Shown in pieces: positions 7,058-16,166 of a stretch of DNA of 64,000 nucleotides. A program made the position numbers and the translations under genes. Source of the DNA: Lysobacteraceae bacterium NML91-0213. Lineage in GTDB: Bacteria > Pseudomonadota > Gammaproteobacteria > Xanthomonadales > Xanthomonadaceae. Where the stretch lies: the NCBI GenBank assembly GCA_002798175.1, contig NWQL01000003.1:62001-126000 (forward strand), written 5' to 3'. Position 1 is the stretch's first letter; the number at the start of each line of letters is the position of its first letter. Under the pieces are notes generated by a model. The model searched no databases. It was not told the origin of the DNA and was given only the letters and a program-made list of their open reading frames with translations.

Positions 7058-8747
7058 CCACGATCCGACCGAAATTCCCGGCCAAGTCGACTTAGAGCCG
7101 GGTTCGCCCGAACCCGTTGTGAATGCGGATCCCAGTGCTCGCATCGCGCGGCTTGCCCGCGGTACCCGCCCGCTCGGCGATGCGGAACGGACGCGCCGCC
7201 AGCAGGCGTTGACCTGTGCGATCGTGGAACCGGACGAGGCGGGGAGCAGTTGCACGCAAGTGCTGCACTTGTCGGTGTTCTTCGACGGAACCGGCAACAA
7301 TCGTGAAGAGGAAATGCGCAAGCCGGAGGATCGACGCGCGCTTTCCAACATCGCGCGATTGCATGATGCGCATGTCGACAGAACTGAGAGCATTGAGCGA
7401 ATTTACTTGGCCGGTGTGGGCACCCCTTGCCCGGAAGTCGGCGACAAGGGCGGCACCAGGGGGCTGGCGATCGGCAGTGGCGGTGCGGAGCGCGTGGCGT
7501 ACGCGCTGGAACAGCTGGACGGGTTGATCGACAAGCAGCCCGAGCAGATGCGGATCCTGGTGGTCAACGTCTCGGTGTTCGGCTTCTCGCGCGGCGCCGC
7601 CCAGGCGCGCGCGTTTGTCCGCGACCTGGCCGCACGCTGCGAGCGGCAGTCCGACGGGAGTTTCCGGTACCGGCAGGTGCCGTTGCGGGTCGGCTTCCTG
7701 GGCATCTTCGATACGGTCTGCTCGGTGTGGCGCTGGATGGCCGGTGCGATGGTCAACCAGAACAACGGCCACAATCTGTGGGCGCACGACGTGAAGCTGC
7801 CGGCGCTGGTCGAGCAGTGCGTGCACATGACCGCTGCGCACGAGTTGCGTCCGCAGTTCCCGCTCGACTCCACCCGCGACGACGCGCGCTACCCGTCGAA
7901 CACCATCGAGATCTGGTACCCCGGCGTGCATTCCGACGTCGGCGGCGGCTACGACGCCGCCCACCAGGGCCGGAAGAACGGCATCGCCCGCTTCGCGCTG
8001 AACGAGTTGTACGACATGGCGCGCGAGGGCGGCGTCCTGTTGCGCGATCTCGACGATCTGCTCCCTGAAATCAGGGCCGAGTTCGACAAGAGCGAGGAGG
8101 ACCTGCGCGCCGCCTACAACGGCTACCTGCAGGCCGTGCGCCAGAAGCGCGGCAGGATGGAGGACGTGCAGGCCGCGCACATGGAACTCCTGCATCGCTG
8201 GCTGAAAATACGCGTCGATGCCGGTGGGAACACCGGGTCCACGCAGCGGCTGCGCGAACGCGAAGCGGCACTCGATGACGAACTGCGCACGTTGTCACGC
8301 GCGCAGCGACACCTGCCCGACCCGTACGCAGAGCCGATGATTCAGCGTCCTACGCCTGCGGAGCAGGCAGAATGGAATCGCCTCGATGCGTTGATCCGGG
8401 AGCGCCGGGATCGCCGTGCAGAAGTGAGAAAGCAGCGCCGCGGCCTGGACAGGGAGACGGCTACGCTCGCCAGACGTATGGACAGCCTGCGGAGAAAGCG
8501 GACACGAGGTCGCCGGTTGACGATGAGCGAGCAGGTCATGCTCGCGGCCTGGGAGAACCCCGAGCCACTCCCGGCGGCTGTCGAGGAGTTTTTTGACGGC
8601 TATGGGCATGACTCCATCTCGCATTGGTTCACTGGTGACCTCACCGTTTGGCGGACGATCCATTTCGGACGACAGAAATACACGCCGGGAACCGTCGACG
8701 TGGTCGATACAGAGTCCACGGCTACCCCCGAGCCGGCGTTGAACTGA
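7044..8747 (+). CDS. T6SS phospholipase effector, Tle1 type (DUF2235), copy B
   Basis: 567 residues. The three family blocks are all intact: VFFDGTGNN near residue 79, the nucleophile elbow GFSRGAAQ near 180 (serine about 182) and PGVHSDVGGGYD near 294-303, where copy A has Asn in place of this Asp. Residues about 350-490 are highly charged and probably form a coiled coil; the C-terminus has FFDGYGHDSISH, matching FFDNYVHDSLAG in copy A. The start overlaps the preceding lipoprotein gene. Expected role: phospholipase injected into competing bacteria; chaperone at 4922 and immunity lipoproteins at 5972 and 6548 fit a single effector module. It looks intact and is the most likely active effector here. 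Confidence 0.87.
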   Translation: MAGDNHDPTEIPGQVDLEPGSPEPVVNADPSARIARLARGTRPLGDAERTRRQQALTCAIVEPDEAGSSCTQVLHLSVFFDGTGNNREEEMRKPEDRRALSNIARLHDAHVDRTESIERIYLAGVGTPCPEVGDKGGTRGLAIGSGGAERVAYALEQLDGLIDKQPEQMRILVVNVSVFGFSRGAAQARAFVRDLAARCERQSDGSFRYRQVPLRVGFLGIFDTVCSVWRWMAGAMVNQNNGHNLWAHDVKLPALVEQCVHMTAAHELRPQFPLDSTRDDARYPSNTIEIWYPGVHSDVGGGYDAAHQGRKNGIARFALNELYDMAREGGVLLRDLDDLLPEIRAEFDKSEEDLRAAYNGYLQAVRQKRGRMEDVQAAHMELLHRWLKIRVDAGGNTGSTQRLREREAALDDELRTLSRAQRHLPDPYAEPMIQRPTPAEQAEWNRLDALIRERRDRRAEVRKQRRGLDRETATLARRMDSLRRKRTRGRRLTMSEQVMLAAWENPEPLPAAVEEFFDGYGHDSISHWFTGDLTVWRTIHFGRQKYTPGTVDVVDTESTATPEPALN

Positions 8748-8838
8748 TGTGTGGTGGAGTACCGTGGGTACGACCATCTGGAGTCGGGGCGGACTCGAGT
8801 CAACGGCCCTGCTGATGCCTCGCGACTCCGTTGACTAT

Positions 8839-9397
8839 ATGCAGGCTCGCCTTTTTTTGATTCACAAGAATCGCCGCTCGCACAAGGCCGGCCGCTTGAT
8901 CGTGAGGCTCATCCACGCCGCGAGCTGGGTCACTCTCGGTTTCCTTGCGACGGGCTGCACGCAGAACAGCATGGAGCGCCACACGGCACAGGAACTGGAT
9001 GTCCCGATGCACGAGGTATGTCTCGGCCCGTACCTTGTCGAAGTGCCGGCCGCGCTTGGGCGCGATGCCAGGCAGCTGGACGCAGGCGGCGACGCCACGT
9101 TCTACTTCGGACAGGACGAGAACCTGACCAAGCTGGATGTCACTGTCCGCGACGTCGCCGGGGAAGAGGCATACGCGGCGGCCGTCGATCCGGGTGAGGA
9201 GCGGCTGGGGACCTTCGTCGAGGACGGCCGCCGGCTGCACGGGTTCTACGCGGAGAACACCGGCCGGTGCCAACAGCGCCGCGCGCTCTCGTGAGCCTCA
9301 CGACGGGGCGGGAGGAGGATCCGGGTGGAGCAACGCAGATGGATGATGCGACCGCGGTGGCACTGTGGGACCGGATCCTCCCGACCATCCGCCAGCG
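8839..9397 (+). pseudogene. Tli4-type lipoprotein immunity gene with internal deletion and frameshift
   Basis: Comparison with the intact gene at 12302 shows the damage. The signal segment and lipobox (LGFLATGC) and the first conserved part (GGDATFYFGQDEN, then LDVTVRDV) match, then about 160 residues are missing and the frame resumes at GEERLGTFVEDGRRLHGFYAENT. A -1 shift near 9265 follows, after which the C-terminal part (VSLTTGREED, ALWDRIL) is in another frame and runs into vgrG sequence near 9397. The frame in which the start lies stops at 9294. Starts at ATG 8839 or GTG 8902 are possible. It was once an immunity gene for a Tle4-type lipase. Confidence 0.75.
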
Positions 9398-10545
9398 GGC
9401 TGCAGCTGTCGACCACGCACGCCTGCAGCCAGCCCAACCTGGGCCACCTGATCCACCAGGCCGACAACTACCGCGGCAGCTTCCGCGGAGAGGGCTTCGA
9501 ACTGCGCACCGATGCCTGGGGCGCGATCCGTGCCGAGCGCGGACTGTGGCTGGGCGCCTACGGCATCGACAGCGCCGCGCCCGCGGGCACCGCCGTCGCT
9601 CCGGCCGCGCTGCTCGACCAGCTTGCGCGATTGGGCGAGACCTTCTCACGCGCCGCGACCACCCATCAGACCGTCAAACTGGCCGCGCATGAAGGCGTGC
9701 AGCGAAGTGCACAGTCGGACCTCATCGCCGACCTCGCACCACTGGCCGCATTTCGGGCATCCGTGCGCACCACGGTGCCCGGCATCGCATGGGATGATGC
9801 TGCAGCCGCGGCTGCCGAACGCAGCCCGGCCGCGGGGGCCGATCGCGTGCCGCATACCGGCGTTGCCATCGTCGGCCTCACCGCACCCGCCGGCATCGGC
9901 CTGATCGCCGGGCAGTCACTGCACTGGAGCGCCGGCGAAACCATCACCCTCGCCAGTGGCAGCAACAGCAACCTCGCGGTCGCCGGCGACCTGCGCATCC
10001 ACACCGGCCAGGCGATCGGCGTGCTTGCCGCAGCCGTCGAAGGCCAGACCGAAGCCAACACCCTCAGCCTCGTCAGCGGCGAGGGCGAGATCGACCTGCA
10101 GGCCCAGAACGACCAGATCCGCATCCGCAGCCGCGACCAGTTGCGGATCGTCAGCGCCAACGCCGAAGTCGACCTCGCCGCTGGCAGGACCATCCACCTC
10201 GCCACCGCCGGCGGTGCCAGCCTCACCATCGAAGGCGGCAACATCACCATCGCGTGTCCGGGCAGCATCAAGGTGCATGCGGCGAAGAAGAGTTTTGTGG
10301 GGCCGGCGCAGCTGTCGCGGGAGATGAACAGCTGGCCGGAGTCGAAGTTCAACGAAGGCTTCGAGTTGCGTGACCCGGCTGGCGATCTGATCCGCAACAT
10401 GCCCTACAAGCTCACGCGCGCCGATGGCGCGATCATTCGCGGTGTGACCGGCGACGACGGCCGCATACCCGTGCAGCAGGGAATGGGGCTCGAACGAGTC
10501 GTGATCGAGATCCTGCAGCGGCCCGAAGGAGATCCGGCCGAATGA
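9398..10545 (+). pseudogene. vgrG: vgrG 3' half (2), 5' half replaced by immunity-gene debris
   Basis: About 382 codons of a VgrG remain, from GLQLSTTHACSQPNLGHL onward. Present are the end of the spike region (NYRGSFRGEGFELRTDAWGA), the DUF2345 beta-prism region (residues matching AGDLRIHTGQAIG, IDLQAQNDQIRIRSRD, SLTIEGGNITIACPG) and a C-terminal transthyretin-like extension (FELRDPAGDLIRNMPYK, RGVTGDDGRIPV) of the kind that carries an effector. The gp27- and gp5-like N-terminal domains are absent; the sequence immediately before is the end of the broken tli4 gene. An in-frame GTG at 9325 allows a 406-residue product, but without the N-terminal domains it would not assemble a normal spike. 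The stop overlaps the ATG of the lipase gene as ATGA. Confidence 0.82.
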
Positions 10546-12305
10546 CCAGCAGCGAAGGAAACGACAGCCTCCAGCGCAACGCGGACGCGCTCTTCGGCAG
10601 CTCCGGAAACCCGACTTTCGAATTGACGCTGTCCAGTACTGCCATCAATGACATGGTCAGGCTGGTGGTCCAGGACAAGATCCTGCCGGTGATTTTCGTC
10701 CCCGGGATCATGGGGTCGAACCTCATGAGCAACGACCAGGGTCGGGACAAGGTCTGGCGACTGGATACTTCCATGGGCGCGCCGCTCGGGCTGGCCAGGC
10801 GAATGAGCTTCAGCGGCCCGGCGACGAGACAACGGCTGATGCATCCGGCGCGTACCGCCGTCGATCCGCGCGGTTCGGTGCCCGGCAAGCCCGTTGGTTC
10901 GGTTTCGAGGAAGCAACAGTACAGCGACGAGCGGTTCTGGGGAGAGATCTCCGAGGGGAGCTATCACGCTTTCCTGTTGTGGTTGGAAGAACGCCTCAAT
11001 GGGCAAGGCTCAAACCCCGCCAACTGGCAGGACTTCTACTACACCGCGGTGAGCGCCGCTCCTGTCCCAGGACAGCGCAGGCCGGAGCCGGTTCTGCATC
11101 CCGGCATCGCGATGCACATGCGCGAGTTCGATCCGCGCCGTTATGCGGAACCGGCGTCCTCCGGGCCGACCGGTGCCGAGTCAGTGATGTCAGACGATCT
11201 GCTCAAGCGTTCAAAGTTCCGGATGCCCGTCTACGCGTGTGGCTACAACTGGCTCGCTTCCAACTCGGTAGCGGCGGATCGGTTGCGCTCAAGGATCGAG
11301 GCGGTCATCAGTGCCAACAACCGTAACGGATTCAAGTGCGACCAGGTGATCCTGATCACTCATTCCATGGGGGGCTGGTCGCCCGTCGCTGTGCACAGAT
11401 CGTGGGGATGCAGGACAAGATCGCAGGCATCGTCCACGGCGTCATGCCCGCGGTTGGCGCGGCTGTCGCCTACCGACGCTGCAAGATCGGCATGAGGGAC
11501 GAGAGTTTCGTTGCTGGCCTGGTGATCGGTAGCAATGGCAGAGAAGTGACTGCAGTTTTTGCCCAAGCGCCCGGTGCGCTGCAGCTGCTTCCGTCGGCGG
11601 AATACCAGCGGGGCTGGCTCAAGATCAGGGGCGCCGATGGTCGCGAGGTCGAATCATTGCCTACCGCGGATCCCCACGCTGAGATCTATCTGCGACGCGA
11701 CCGGTGGTGGGGACTGGTCAGGCCCGAATGGCTTCGTCCCCAGGGCGGTCGCCCTCTGTCATGGGACGAGTACGTACTGAACATCAATGCCGCAAAGGGC
11801 TTCCATCAGCAGATCCGGGGCAAGTACCACGTGAACAGCTACGTCTACTATGGTGCGGACCCCGGCGTCCCGAGCTTCGAGCGCGTGCAGTGGCAGATGA
11901 AACAAGGGCTGACGCCTGACCGTGCGCCCAGGCCCTCGAGCCAGCAGGTGCGCGACATGGGGTTCGACGGTGTGAGGGACTCCGGATCCAACCCGCTCTA
12001 CGTCGGCGGGCAGACCGAATACGTGCCGGACTACGGTGGCGGCATGTGGGGGGGGCGGTGGCGGTACCTACGAGACGAGCTACTGGGAAATCAGCGCGGC
12101 GATGCAGGATGGTGGCGGTGATGGCACGGTTCCCACGAGCTCTGGACGGGCACCGCTGCTGACCGCCGCGCCGGCAGGCAGCATCCGCCAGCAGTTCCGG
12201 ATGAGAGGGTTCGAACACGAACCTTCATTCAAGAATCCGCAGGCGCAGTACGCGACGCTGTTCTGCATCCAGAAGATCGCTGCGTCGGCGAAGCTCGCGA
12301 CGTGA
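10542..12305 (+). pseudogene. Tle4-like T6SS lipase, split by two compensating G-tract frameshifts
   Basis: Three consecutive frames encode one alpha/beta-hydrolase of about 587 residues. Frame one (from 10542) has VIFVPGIMGSNL near residue 55 and reaches the nucleophile elbow LITHSMGG (serine near 275). There, at the G6 tract 11369-11374, one base is missing and the frame continues as GLVARRCAQIVGMQ. At the G8 tract 12048-12055 one base is extra and the original frame resumes (TYETSYWEISAAMQ), ending at 12305 with the family's DGTVP motif. With seven Gs at each place the gene would be whole. It overlaps both the vgrG stop and the start of the tli4 gene. I cannot tell mutation, phase variation and homopolymer sequencing error apart. 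Confidence 0.8.
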
Positions 12306-13330
12306 CAAGGCGCTTCTTCCAGTCCGTACTTCTTGGCCTGGTCGGCCTGCTTGCTGCAGGGTGCACAGGCAACAGCGGGAATCCAGGCATGACAAACGAA
12401 CCGGATATCAGGATGCGCACCATCTGCGTAGGCCGTTACACGATCGACATTCCGGCGCAGCTGAGGCGGCTGCAGAAACCCGTAGACAGTGGAGGCGATG
12501 CCACGTTCTATTTCGGGCACGACGAGAATTTCACGAAAGTCGATGCGACGGTGATCGACATCGACATCGGCGGCGACGACGCGTTTGAACCGGCCGTCCT
12601 TGCGCGCGAGGCAGAGCTCAGGCAGTCGCAGAACTTCGCAACGGACAGGTCCATGTTCGTTTCGCGGCAGGAAATCGGTCCTGCGGTGGAACTGATTTCA
12701 TCCTATGCCAGCGCCGATTCAACCGAAGCCATCCGGCTGGAGCTCCATGCGCTGACCGGCAACGCCCACGTCGTCCTGGCCGAAACGTCCTATTCAACCG
12801 ATACGCTGGCTGGCATTCAGTCCAAGCTGATTTCCAGGCTGTCGGCGATACGTGGCTCTGACCAGACCGGGACAGCTTTCTGCATTGGCGACGCGGCCTT
12901 CGATCTTGGTGGCGACTACGAGGAAGCAGGGATCACCTACGCAGGCAGCCTGGAAGGCGTACCGGTGAAGCTTCAGTTCGACATCAACACCTTCGAACAG
13001 GCGCAGGACCAGCCCGGACTCGTCGAGCGTGGCGAAGCCAACCTGGAAGGCCTGGGCATCCGCCCGGAGAAGCTGCGGGCTGGCCCTCGTCCGCTTGCCG
13101 GTGATGTGGGCAACGAGTGGCTTGGCGCATTTACCGTCAATGGCCAACGGATGCATGGGTTCTATGCGGAGACCCGGACGCGCAACCCAAACAGGAACAG
13201 CCCCAAGATCCTGGTGAGCCTTTCGACCGGGGATGAGGAAGCGGCTACCGGCACACCGGAGATGCAGGATGCGGTGGCGATCGCGCTCTGGGATCGCATC
13301 CTCGCCTCGCTCAGGAAGGGGCGCGATTGA
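12302..13330 (+). CDS. Tli4-type lipoprotein, immunity protein for the adjacent lipase
   Basis: 342 residues starting with GTG that overlaps the lipase stop as GTGA. The signal segment ends in a lipobox (LVGLLAAGC), so it should be a periplasm-facing lipoprotein. Domains in order: an N-terminal part (CVGRYTIDIPAQL, GGDATFYFGHDENFTKVDA), a middle part and a C-terminal part (FDLGGDYEEAGITYAG, EWLGAFTVNGQRMHGFYAE, AIALWDRILASL), which I match to the Tli4 N- and C-terminal immunity domains. It would bind the Tle4-type lipase in the periplasm. It is intact while its toxin gene appears broken, and it is also the template that reveals the deletion in the copy at 8839. Confidence 0.82.
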   Translation: MTRRFFQSVLLGLVGLLAAGCTGNSGNPGMTNEPDIRMRTICVGRYTIDIPAQLRRLQKPVDSGGDATFYFGHDENFTKVDATVIDIDIGGDDAFEPAVLAREAELRQSQNFATDRSMFVSRQEIGPAVELISSYASADSTEAIRLELHALTGNAHVVLAETSYSTDTLAGIQSKLISRLSAIRGSDQTGTAFCIGDAAFDLGGDYEEAGITYAGSLEGVPVKLQFDINTFEQAQDQPGLVERGEANLEGLGIRPEKLRAGPRPLAGDVGNEWLGAFTVNGQRMHGFYAETRTRNPNRNSPKILVSLSTGDEEAATGTPEMQDAVAIALWDRILASLRKGRD

Positions 13331-13892
13331 TGTCTTCCAGTGTTCACCCGGATTCGGGCTGACCGGCCTCATCTCGTCGCCTGTGCGAGCAGCTGGGATG
13401 GGCGTTCCCCCATGTGTCCTGGGGGGCGGGGAATGGCTCATCGGTACCGTGCCGGTTGGCGCGAGAACCACGTGCAGTACGCCGGCCGCTGCCGGTAAAG
13501 CCGTTGGCGTTCGGGGCGCATTTCTACTCCGACGAAAATGTTCGGATCGAGATCAACGATGGCATCGCCCCGCCACGCGTGCTCCTGCCGCCGATGACCA
13601 CGGGGGTCGCCTGGAGGCGGCCCCGGCTTCGCCGGAACGGATCCCGGAGCGGTGCGCGTGTTTACCGGCTGAAGTCACACCGAGCGCGTCAGGATCAGTC
13701 GACCAGAACAGCCCGGCGTATGCGCCAGTGGCAACCACCGGCCGCTGGCTCTGGACGCGGCCCGCGCGGGCCAGCGAGTCTTGCCCATCCTTGGAGCCGG
13801 ATTATCGGTCGGCAGGCATGTGGGGTCAGCGCCGGAGCGTGGACGCGCCGCACTCCCTTGGAAACCGCCCCCACCGCACCCACAATTGGCCG
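13331..13892 (+). other. 562-bp region without a supportable gene at the island edge
   Basis: This gap separates the effector island from the core ybeD-lipB-lipA genes. Several frames stay open here because of the high GC content, including one that runs into ybeD, but none has a binding site or a recognisable motif. A short stretch (13505-13600) has lower GC and a protein-like translation (AHFYSDENVRIEIND) that could be a gene remnant. I assign no function. Confidence 0.5.
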
Positions 13893-14171
13893 ATGGACAT
13901 CAGGTCAGACAACCCCGAGCACGGGTTCCAGTTCCCCGGCGTGTTCGAGATCACCGCGATGGGTGCGGCAAGCGCGGGGCTGGAGTCGGAGATCCCGCGG
14001 CTGTTGCAGGCCGCGGGCCTTGCCGTGCTGGAGGAGTCGGTGCGTAGTCGTGAATCCAGCGGCGGCCTGTTCGTGTCGGTGCGGCTGAGCTTCCGCGCCA
14101 GTTCGCGCGAGGAATACGAGGCCGCGCATGCGGCCCTGCGCGGACATCCCGAGGTGAAGTGGACGCTCTGA
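13893..14171 (+). CDS. YbeD-like DUF493 protein
   Basis: A 92-residue cytoplasmic protein of the DUF493/YbeD family, a small ACT-like alpha/beta fold often encoded immediately before lipB. It begins [18 protein letters not shown] and ends HPEVKWTL, matching the family's usual length of about 90. ATG 13893 is the start; a much longer upstream extension of the frame has no homology. The biochemical role is unclear; a regulatory function linked to lipoate metabolism has been suggested from conserved linkage. lipB starts 85 bases downstream. Confidence 0.85.
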   Translation: MDIRSDNPEHGFQFPGVFEITAMGAASAGLESEIPRLLQAAGLAVLEESVRSRESSGGLFVSVRLSFRASSREEYEAAHAALRGHPEVKWTL

Positions 14172-14256
14172 GGCGTATCGCCGGCTCCGTGCTGGAAATC
14201 GGCGTTCCGGGCGCGCGCCGCCGGGACGGGTGACGCTGCGGGATAATGGCCGGCCC

Positions 14257-14934
14257 ATGTCCGCCGATGCCGTCTTGACCACCCCTTCCGCCCTCGTCCG
14301 CGACCTCGGCCGCCAGCCCTACGGGCCGGTGTGGCGGGCGATGCAGCGCTTTACCGATGCCCGCACCGTCGACACACCGGACGAGCTGTGGGTCGTGGAG
14401 CACGAACCGGTATTCACCCTCGGTCAGGCCGGCAAGGCCGAACACGTGCTGATGCCCGGCGACATCCCGGTCATCCACGTCGACCGTGGCGGGCAGGTGA
14501 CCTACCACGGGCCGGGGCAGATCGTGGTCTACCCGTTGCTCGACCTGAGGCGGTTGAAGGTCGGCGTGCGCGAGTATGTCGAGCGCATCGAGCAGGCGGT
14601 CATCGACACCCTGGGCGAGTGGAACATCGGCGCGTCGCGTCGCGATGGCGCGCCCGGCGTCTACGTCGCCGGGGCCAAGGTGGCGGCGCTGGGCATCCGT
14701 GTGCGCCGCGGCTGCACCTTCCATGGCCTGGCCTTCAACGTGGCCATGGACCTCGAGCCGTTTTCGCGCATCAACCCCTGTGGCTACGAAGGGCTGCAGG
14801 TGACCTCGGTGCTAGACTTGGGCGGGCCTTCGGGCATGGATGCCGTGAAACCCGTCCTGCTTGACGCCCTGGCGTCGCAGTTCGGCCTGCGGCTCGAACC
14901 CGCTGCAGGCCCGCTGGACCTCCAGGCGGCCTGA
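14257..14934 (+). CDS. lipB: Lipoyl(octanoyl) transferase LipB
   Basis: 225 residues. LipB transfers octanoate from acyl carrier protein to lipoyl domains of 2-oxoacid dehydrogenases and the glycine cleavage H protein. Seen in sequence: the [15 protein letters not shown] motif, the catalytic lysine in GAKVAALG (Lys141) and the acyl-accepting cysteine in RINPCGYEG (Cys175); the 34-residue spacing is that of the E. coli enzyme. ATG 14257 gives the normal length; an upstream GTG at 14230 is possible but unneeded. It is followed 35 bases later by lipA, which inserts the sulfurs, so the pair makes the complete endogenous lipoate pathway. Confidence 0.97.
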   Translation: MSADAVLTTPSALVRDLGRQPYGPVWRAMQRFTDARTVDTPDELWVVEHEPVFTLGQAGKAEHVLMPGDIPVIHVDRGGQVTYHGPGQIVVYPLLDLRRLKVGVREYVERIEQAVIDTLGEWNIGASRRDGAPGVYVAGAKVAALGIRVRRGCTFHGLAFNVAMDLEPFSRINPCGYEGLQVTSVLDLGGPSGMDAVKPVLLDALASQFGLRLEPAAGPLDLQAA

Positions 14935-14969
14935 CGCCGCCGACTCTCCCGACACTTCACGAGACGGCC

Positions 14970-15992
14970 ATGACCGAAACCGCCGACCGGACCATTCCCC
15001 TGCAGGTGCTCGCACCCGCGGACAGCGGGTTGCAGCCCGGCACCAAGCAGCTGGCCGGCGACAAGATCAACCGCTCGCCGGTGCAGTTCGCCGATGTGCC
15101 GGTGCTGCGCAAGCCGTCGTGGATCCGCGTGCGCATTCCGTCCAACGGCGCGGTCGCCGCGCTGAAGTCCAAGCTGCGCGAGAACCGCCTGGTCACGGTG
15201 TGCGAGGAGGCCAGCTGCCCGAACATCCATGAATGCTTCGGCCATGGCACCGCCACCTTCATGATCCTGGGCGAGGTGTGCACCCGGCGCTGCTCGTTCT
15301 GCGACGTCGCCCACGGCCGGCCGAAGCCGCCTGACCCGACCGAGCCCTTCAGCCTTGCCAGCACCGTTGCCGACATGGGGCTGAAGTACGTGGTGGTGAC
15401 CTCGGTCGACCGCGACGACCTGCGCGACGGCGGTGCCCAGCATTTCGTCGACTGCATCGCAGCGATCCGCGCGCGCACGCCGTCGACCCGCATCGAGATC
15501 CTCACCCCGGACTTCCGCGGCAAGGGGCGCATGGAGCGCGCGCTGGAGATCCTCGCGCAGAACCCGCCCGACGTGTTCAACCACAACGTCGAGACCGTGC
15601 CGGAGCTGTATCGCAACGTGCGCCCGGGTGCGGACTACCAGTGGTCGCTGACCCTGCTGCAGAAGTTCAAGGCGCAGCATCCGTCGGTGCCGACCAAGTC
15701 CGGGATCATGCTCGGCCTGGGCGAAACCATGGAGCAGGTGCAGGGCACCCTGCGCGACCTGCGCGCGCACGATGTCGACATGGTCACCATCGGCCAGTAC
15801 CTGCAGCCGTCGGCGCACCACCACCCGGTGCTGCGCTACTGGACGCCGGACGAGTTCAAGGCACTCGAGGAGTACGGCATGGGGATCGGCTTCAGCCACG
15901 TCGCCTCCGGCCCGCTGGTGCGGTCCTCGTACCACGCCGATCGCCAGGCCGCCCTTGCCGGTGCCGTCGAAGGCGGGGTCGCGGCGGCCTGA
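14970..15992 (+). CDS. lipA: Lipoyl synthase LipA (radical SAM)
   Basis: 340 residues. LipA inserts two sulfur atoms into protein-bound octanoyl groups. Both iron-sulfur sites are visible: the auxiliary-cluster motif [12 protein letters not shown] (from Cys78) and the radical SAM motif CTRRCSFC (Cys104, Cys108, Cys111). The C-terminal RSSYHA contains the serine that ligates the auxiliary cluster. Length is at the upper normal range, with an N-terminal extension of about 30 residues. It lies directly downstream of lipB and probably shares its transcript. Confidence 0.97.
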   Translation: MTETADRTIPLQVLAPADSGLQPGTKQLAGDKINRSPVQFADVPVLRKPSWIRVRIPSNGAVAALKSKLRENRLVTVCEEASCPNIHECFGHGTATFMILGEVCTRRCSFCDVAHGRPKPPDPTEPFSLASTVADMGLKYVVVTSVDRDDLRDGGAQHFVDCIAAIRARTPSTRIEILTPDFRGKGRMERALEILAQNPPDVFNHNVETVPELYRNVRPGADYQWSLTLLQKFKAQHPSVPTKSGIMLGLGETMEQVQGTLRDLRAHDVDMVTIGQYLQPSAHHHPVLRYWTPDEFKALEEYGMGIGFSHVASGPLVRSSYHADRQAALAGAVEGGVAAA

Positions 15993-16166
15993 CGGCCCTT
16001 CGCGGGCGCAACCAGCGTTCACCTGCGGGCGACTGGCCGCGGTTAGAGTGAATCCGCGTCATGGCGTGGCTTCGTGCCTGCAACTTTCGGCACTGGAACG
16101 CGTCTATCCAGCGTCCACACTGCAGTGACGGACCGCACAGCGCGGCCGGCCAGAACGAGTCCCTAC

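Noticed and set aside
13233..14171. A single 312-codon frame spanning the gap before ybeD and ybeD itself
   Set aside because: Only the last 92 codons match the YbeD family; the upstream part has no binding site or homology and overlaps the end of the tli4 gene.
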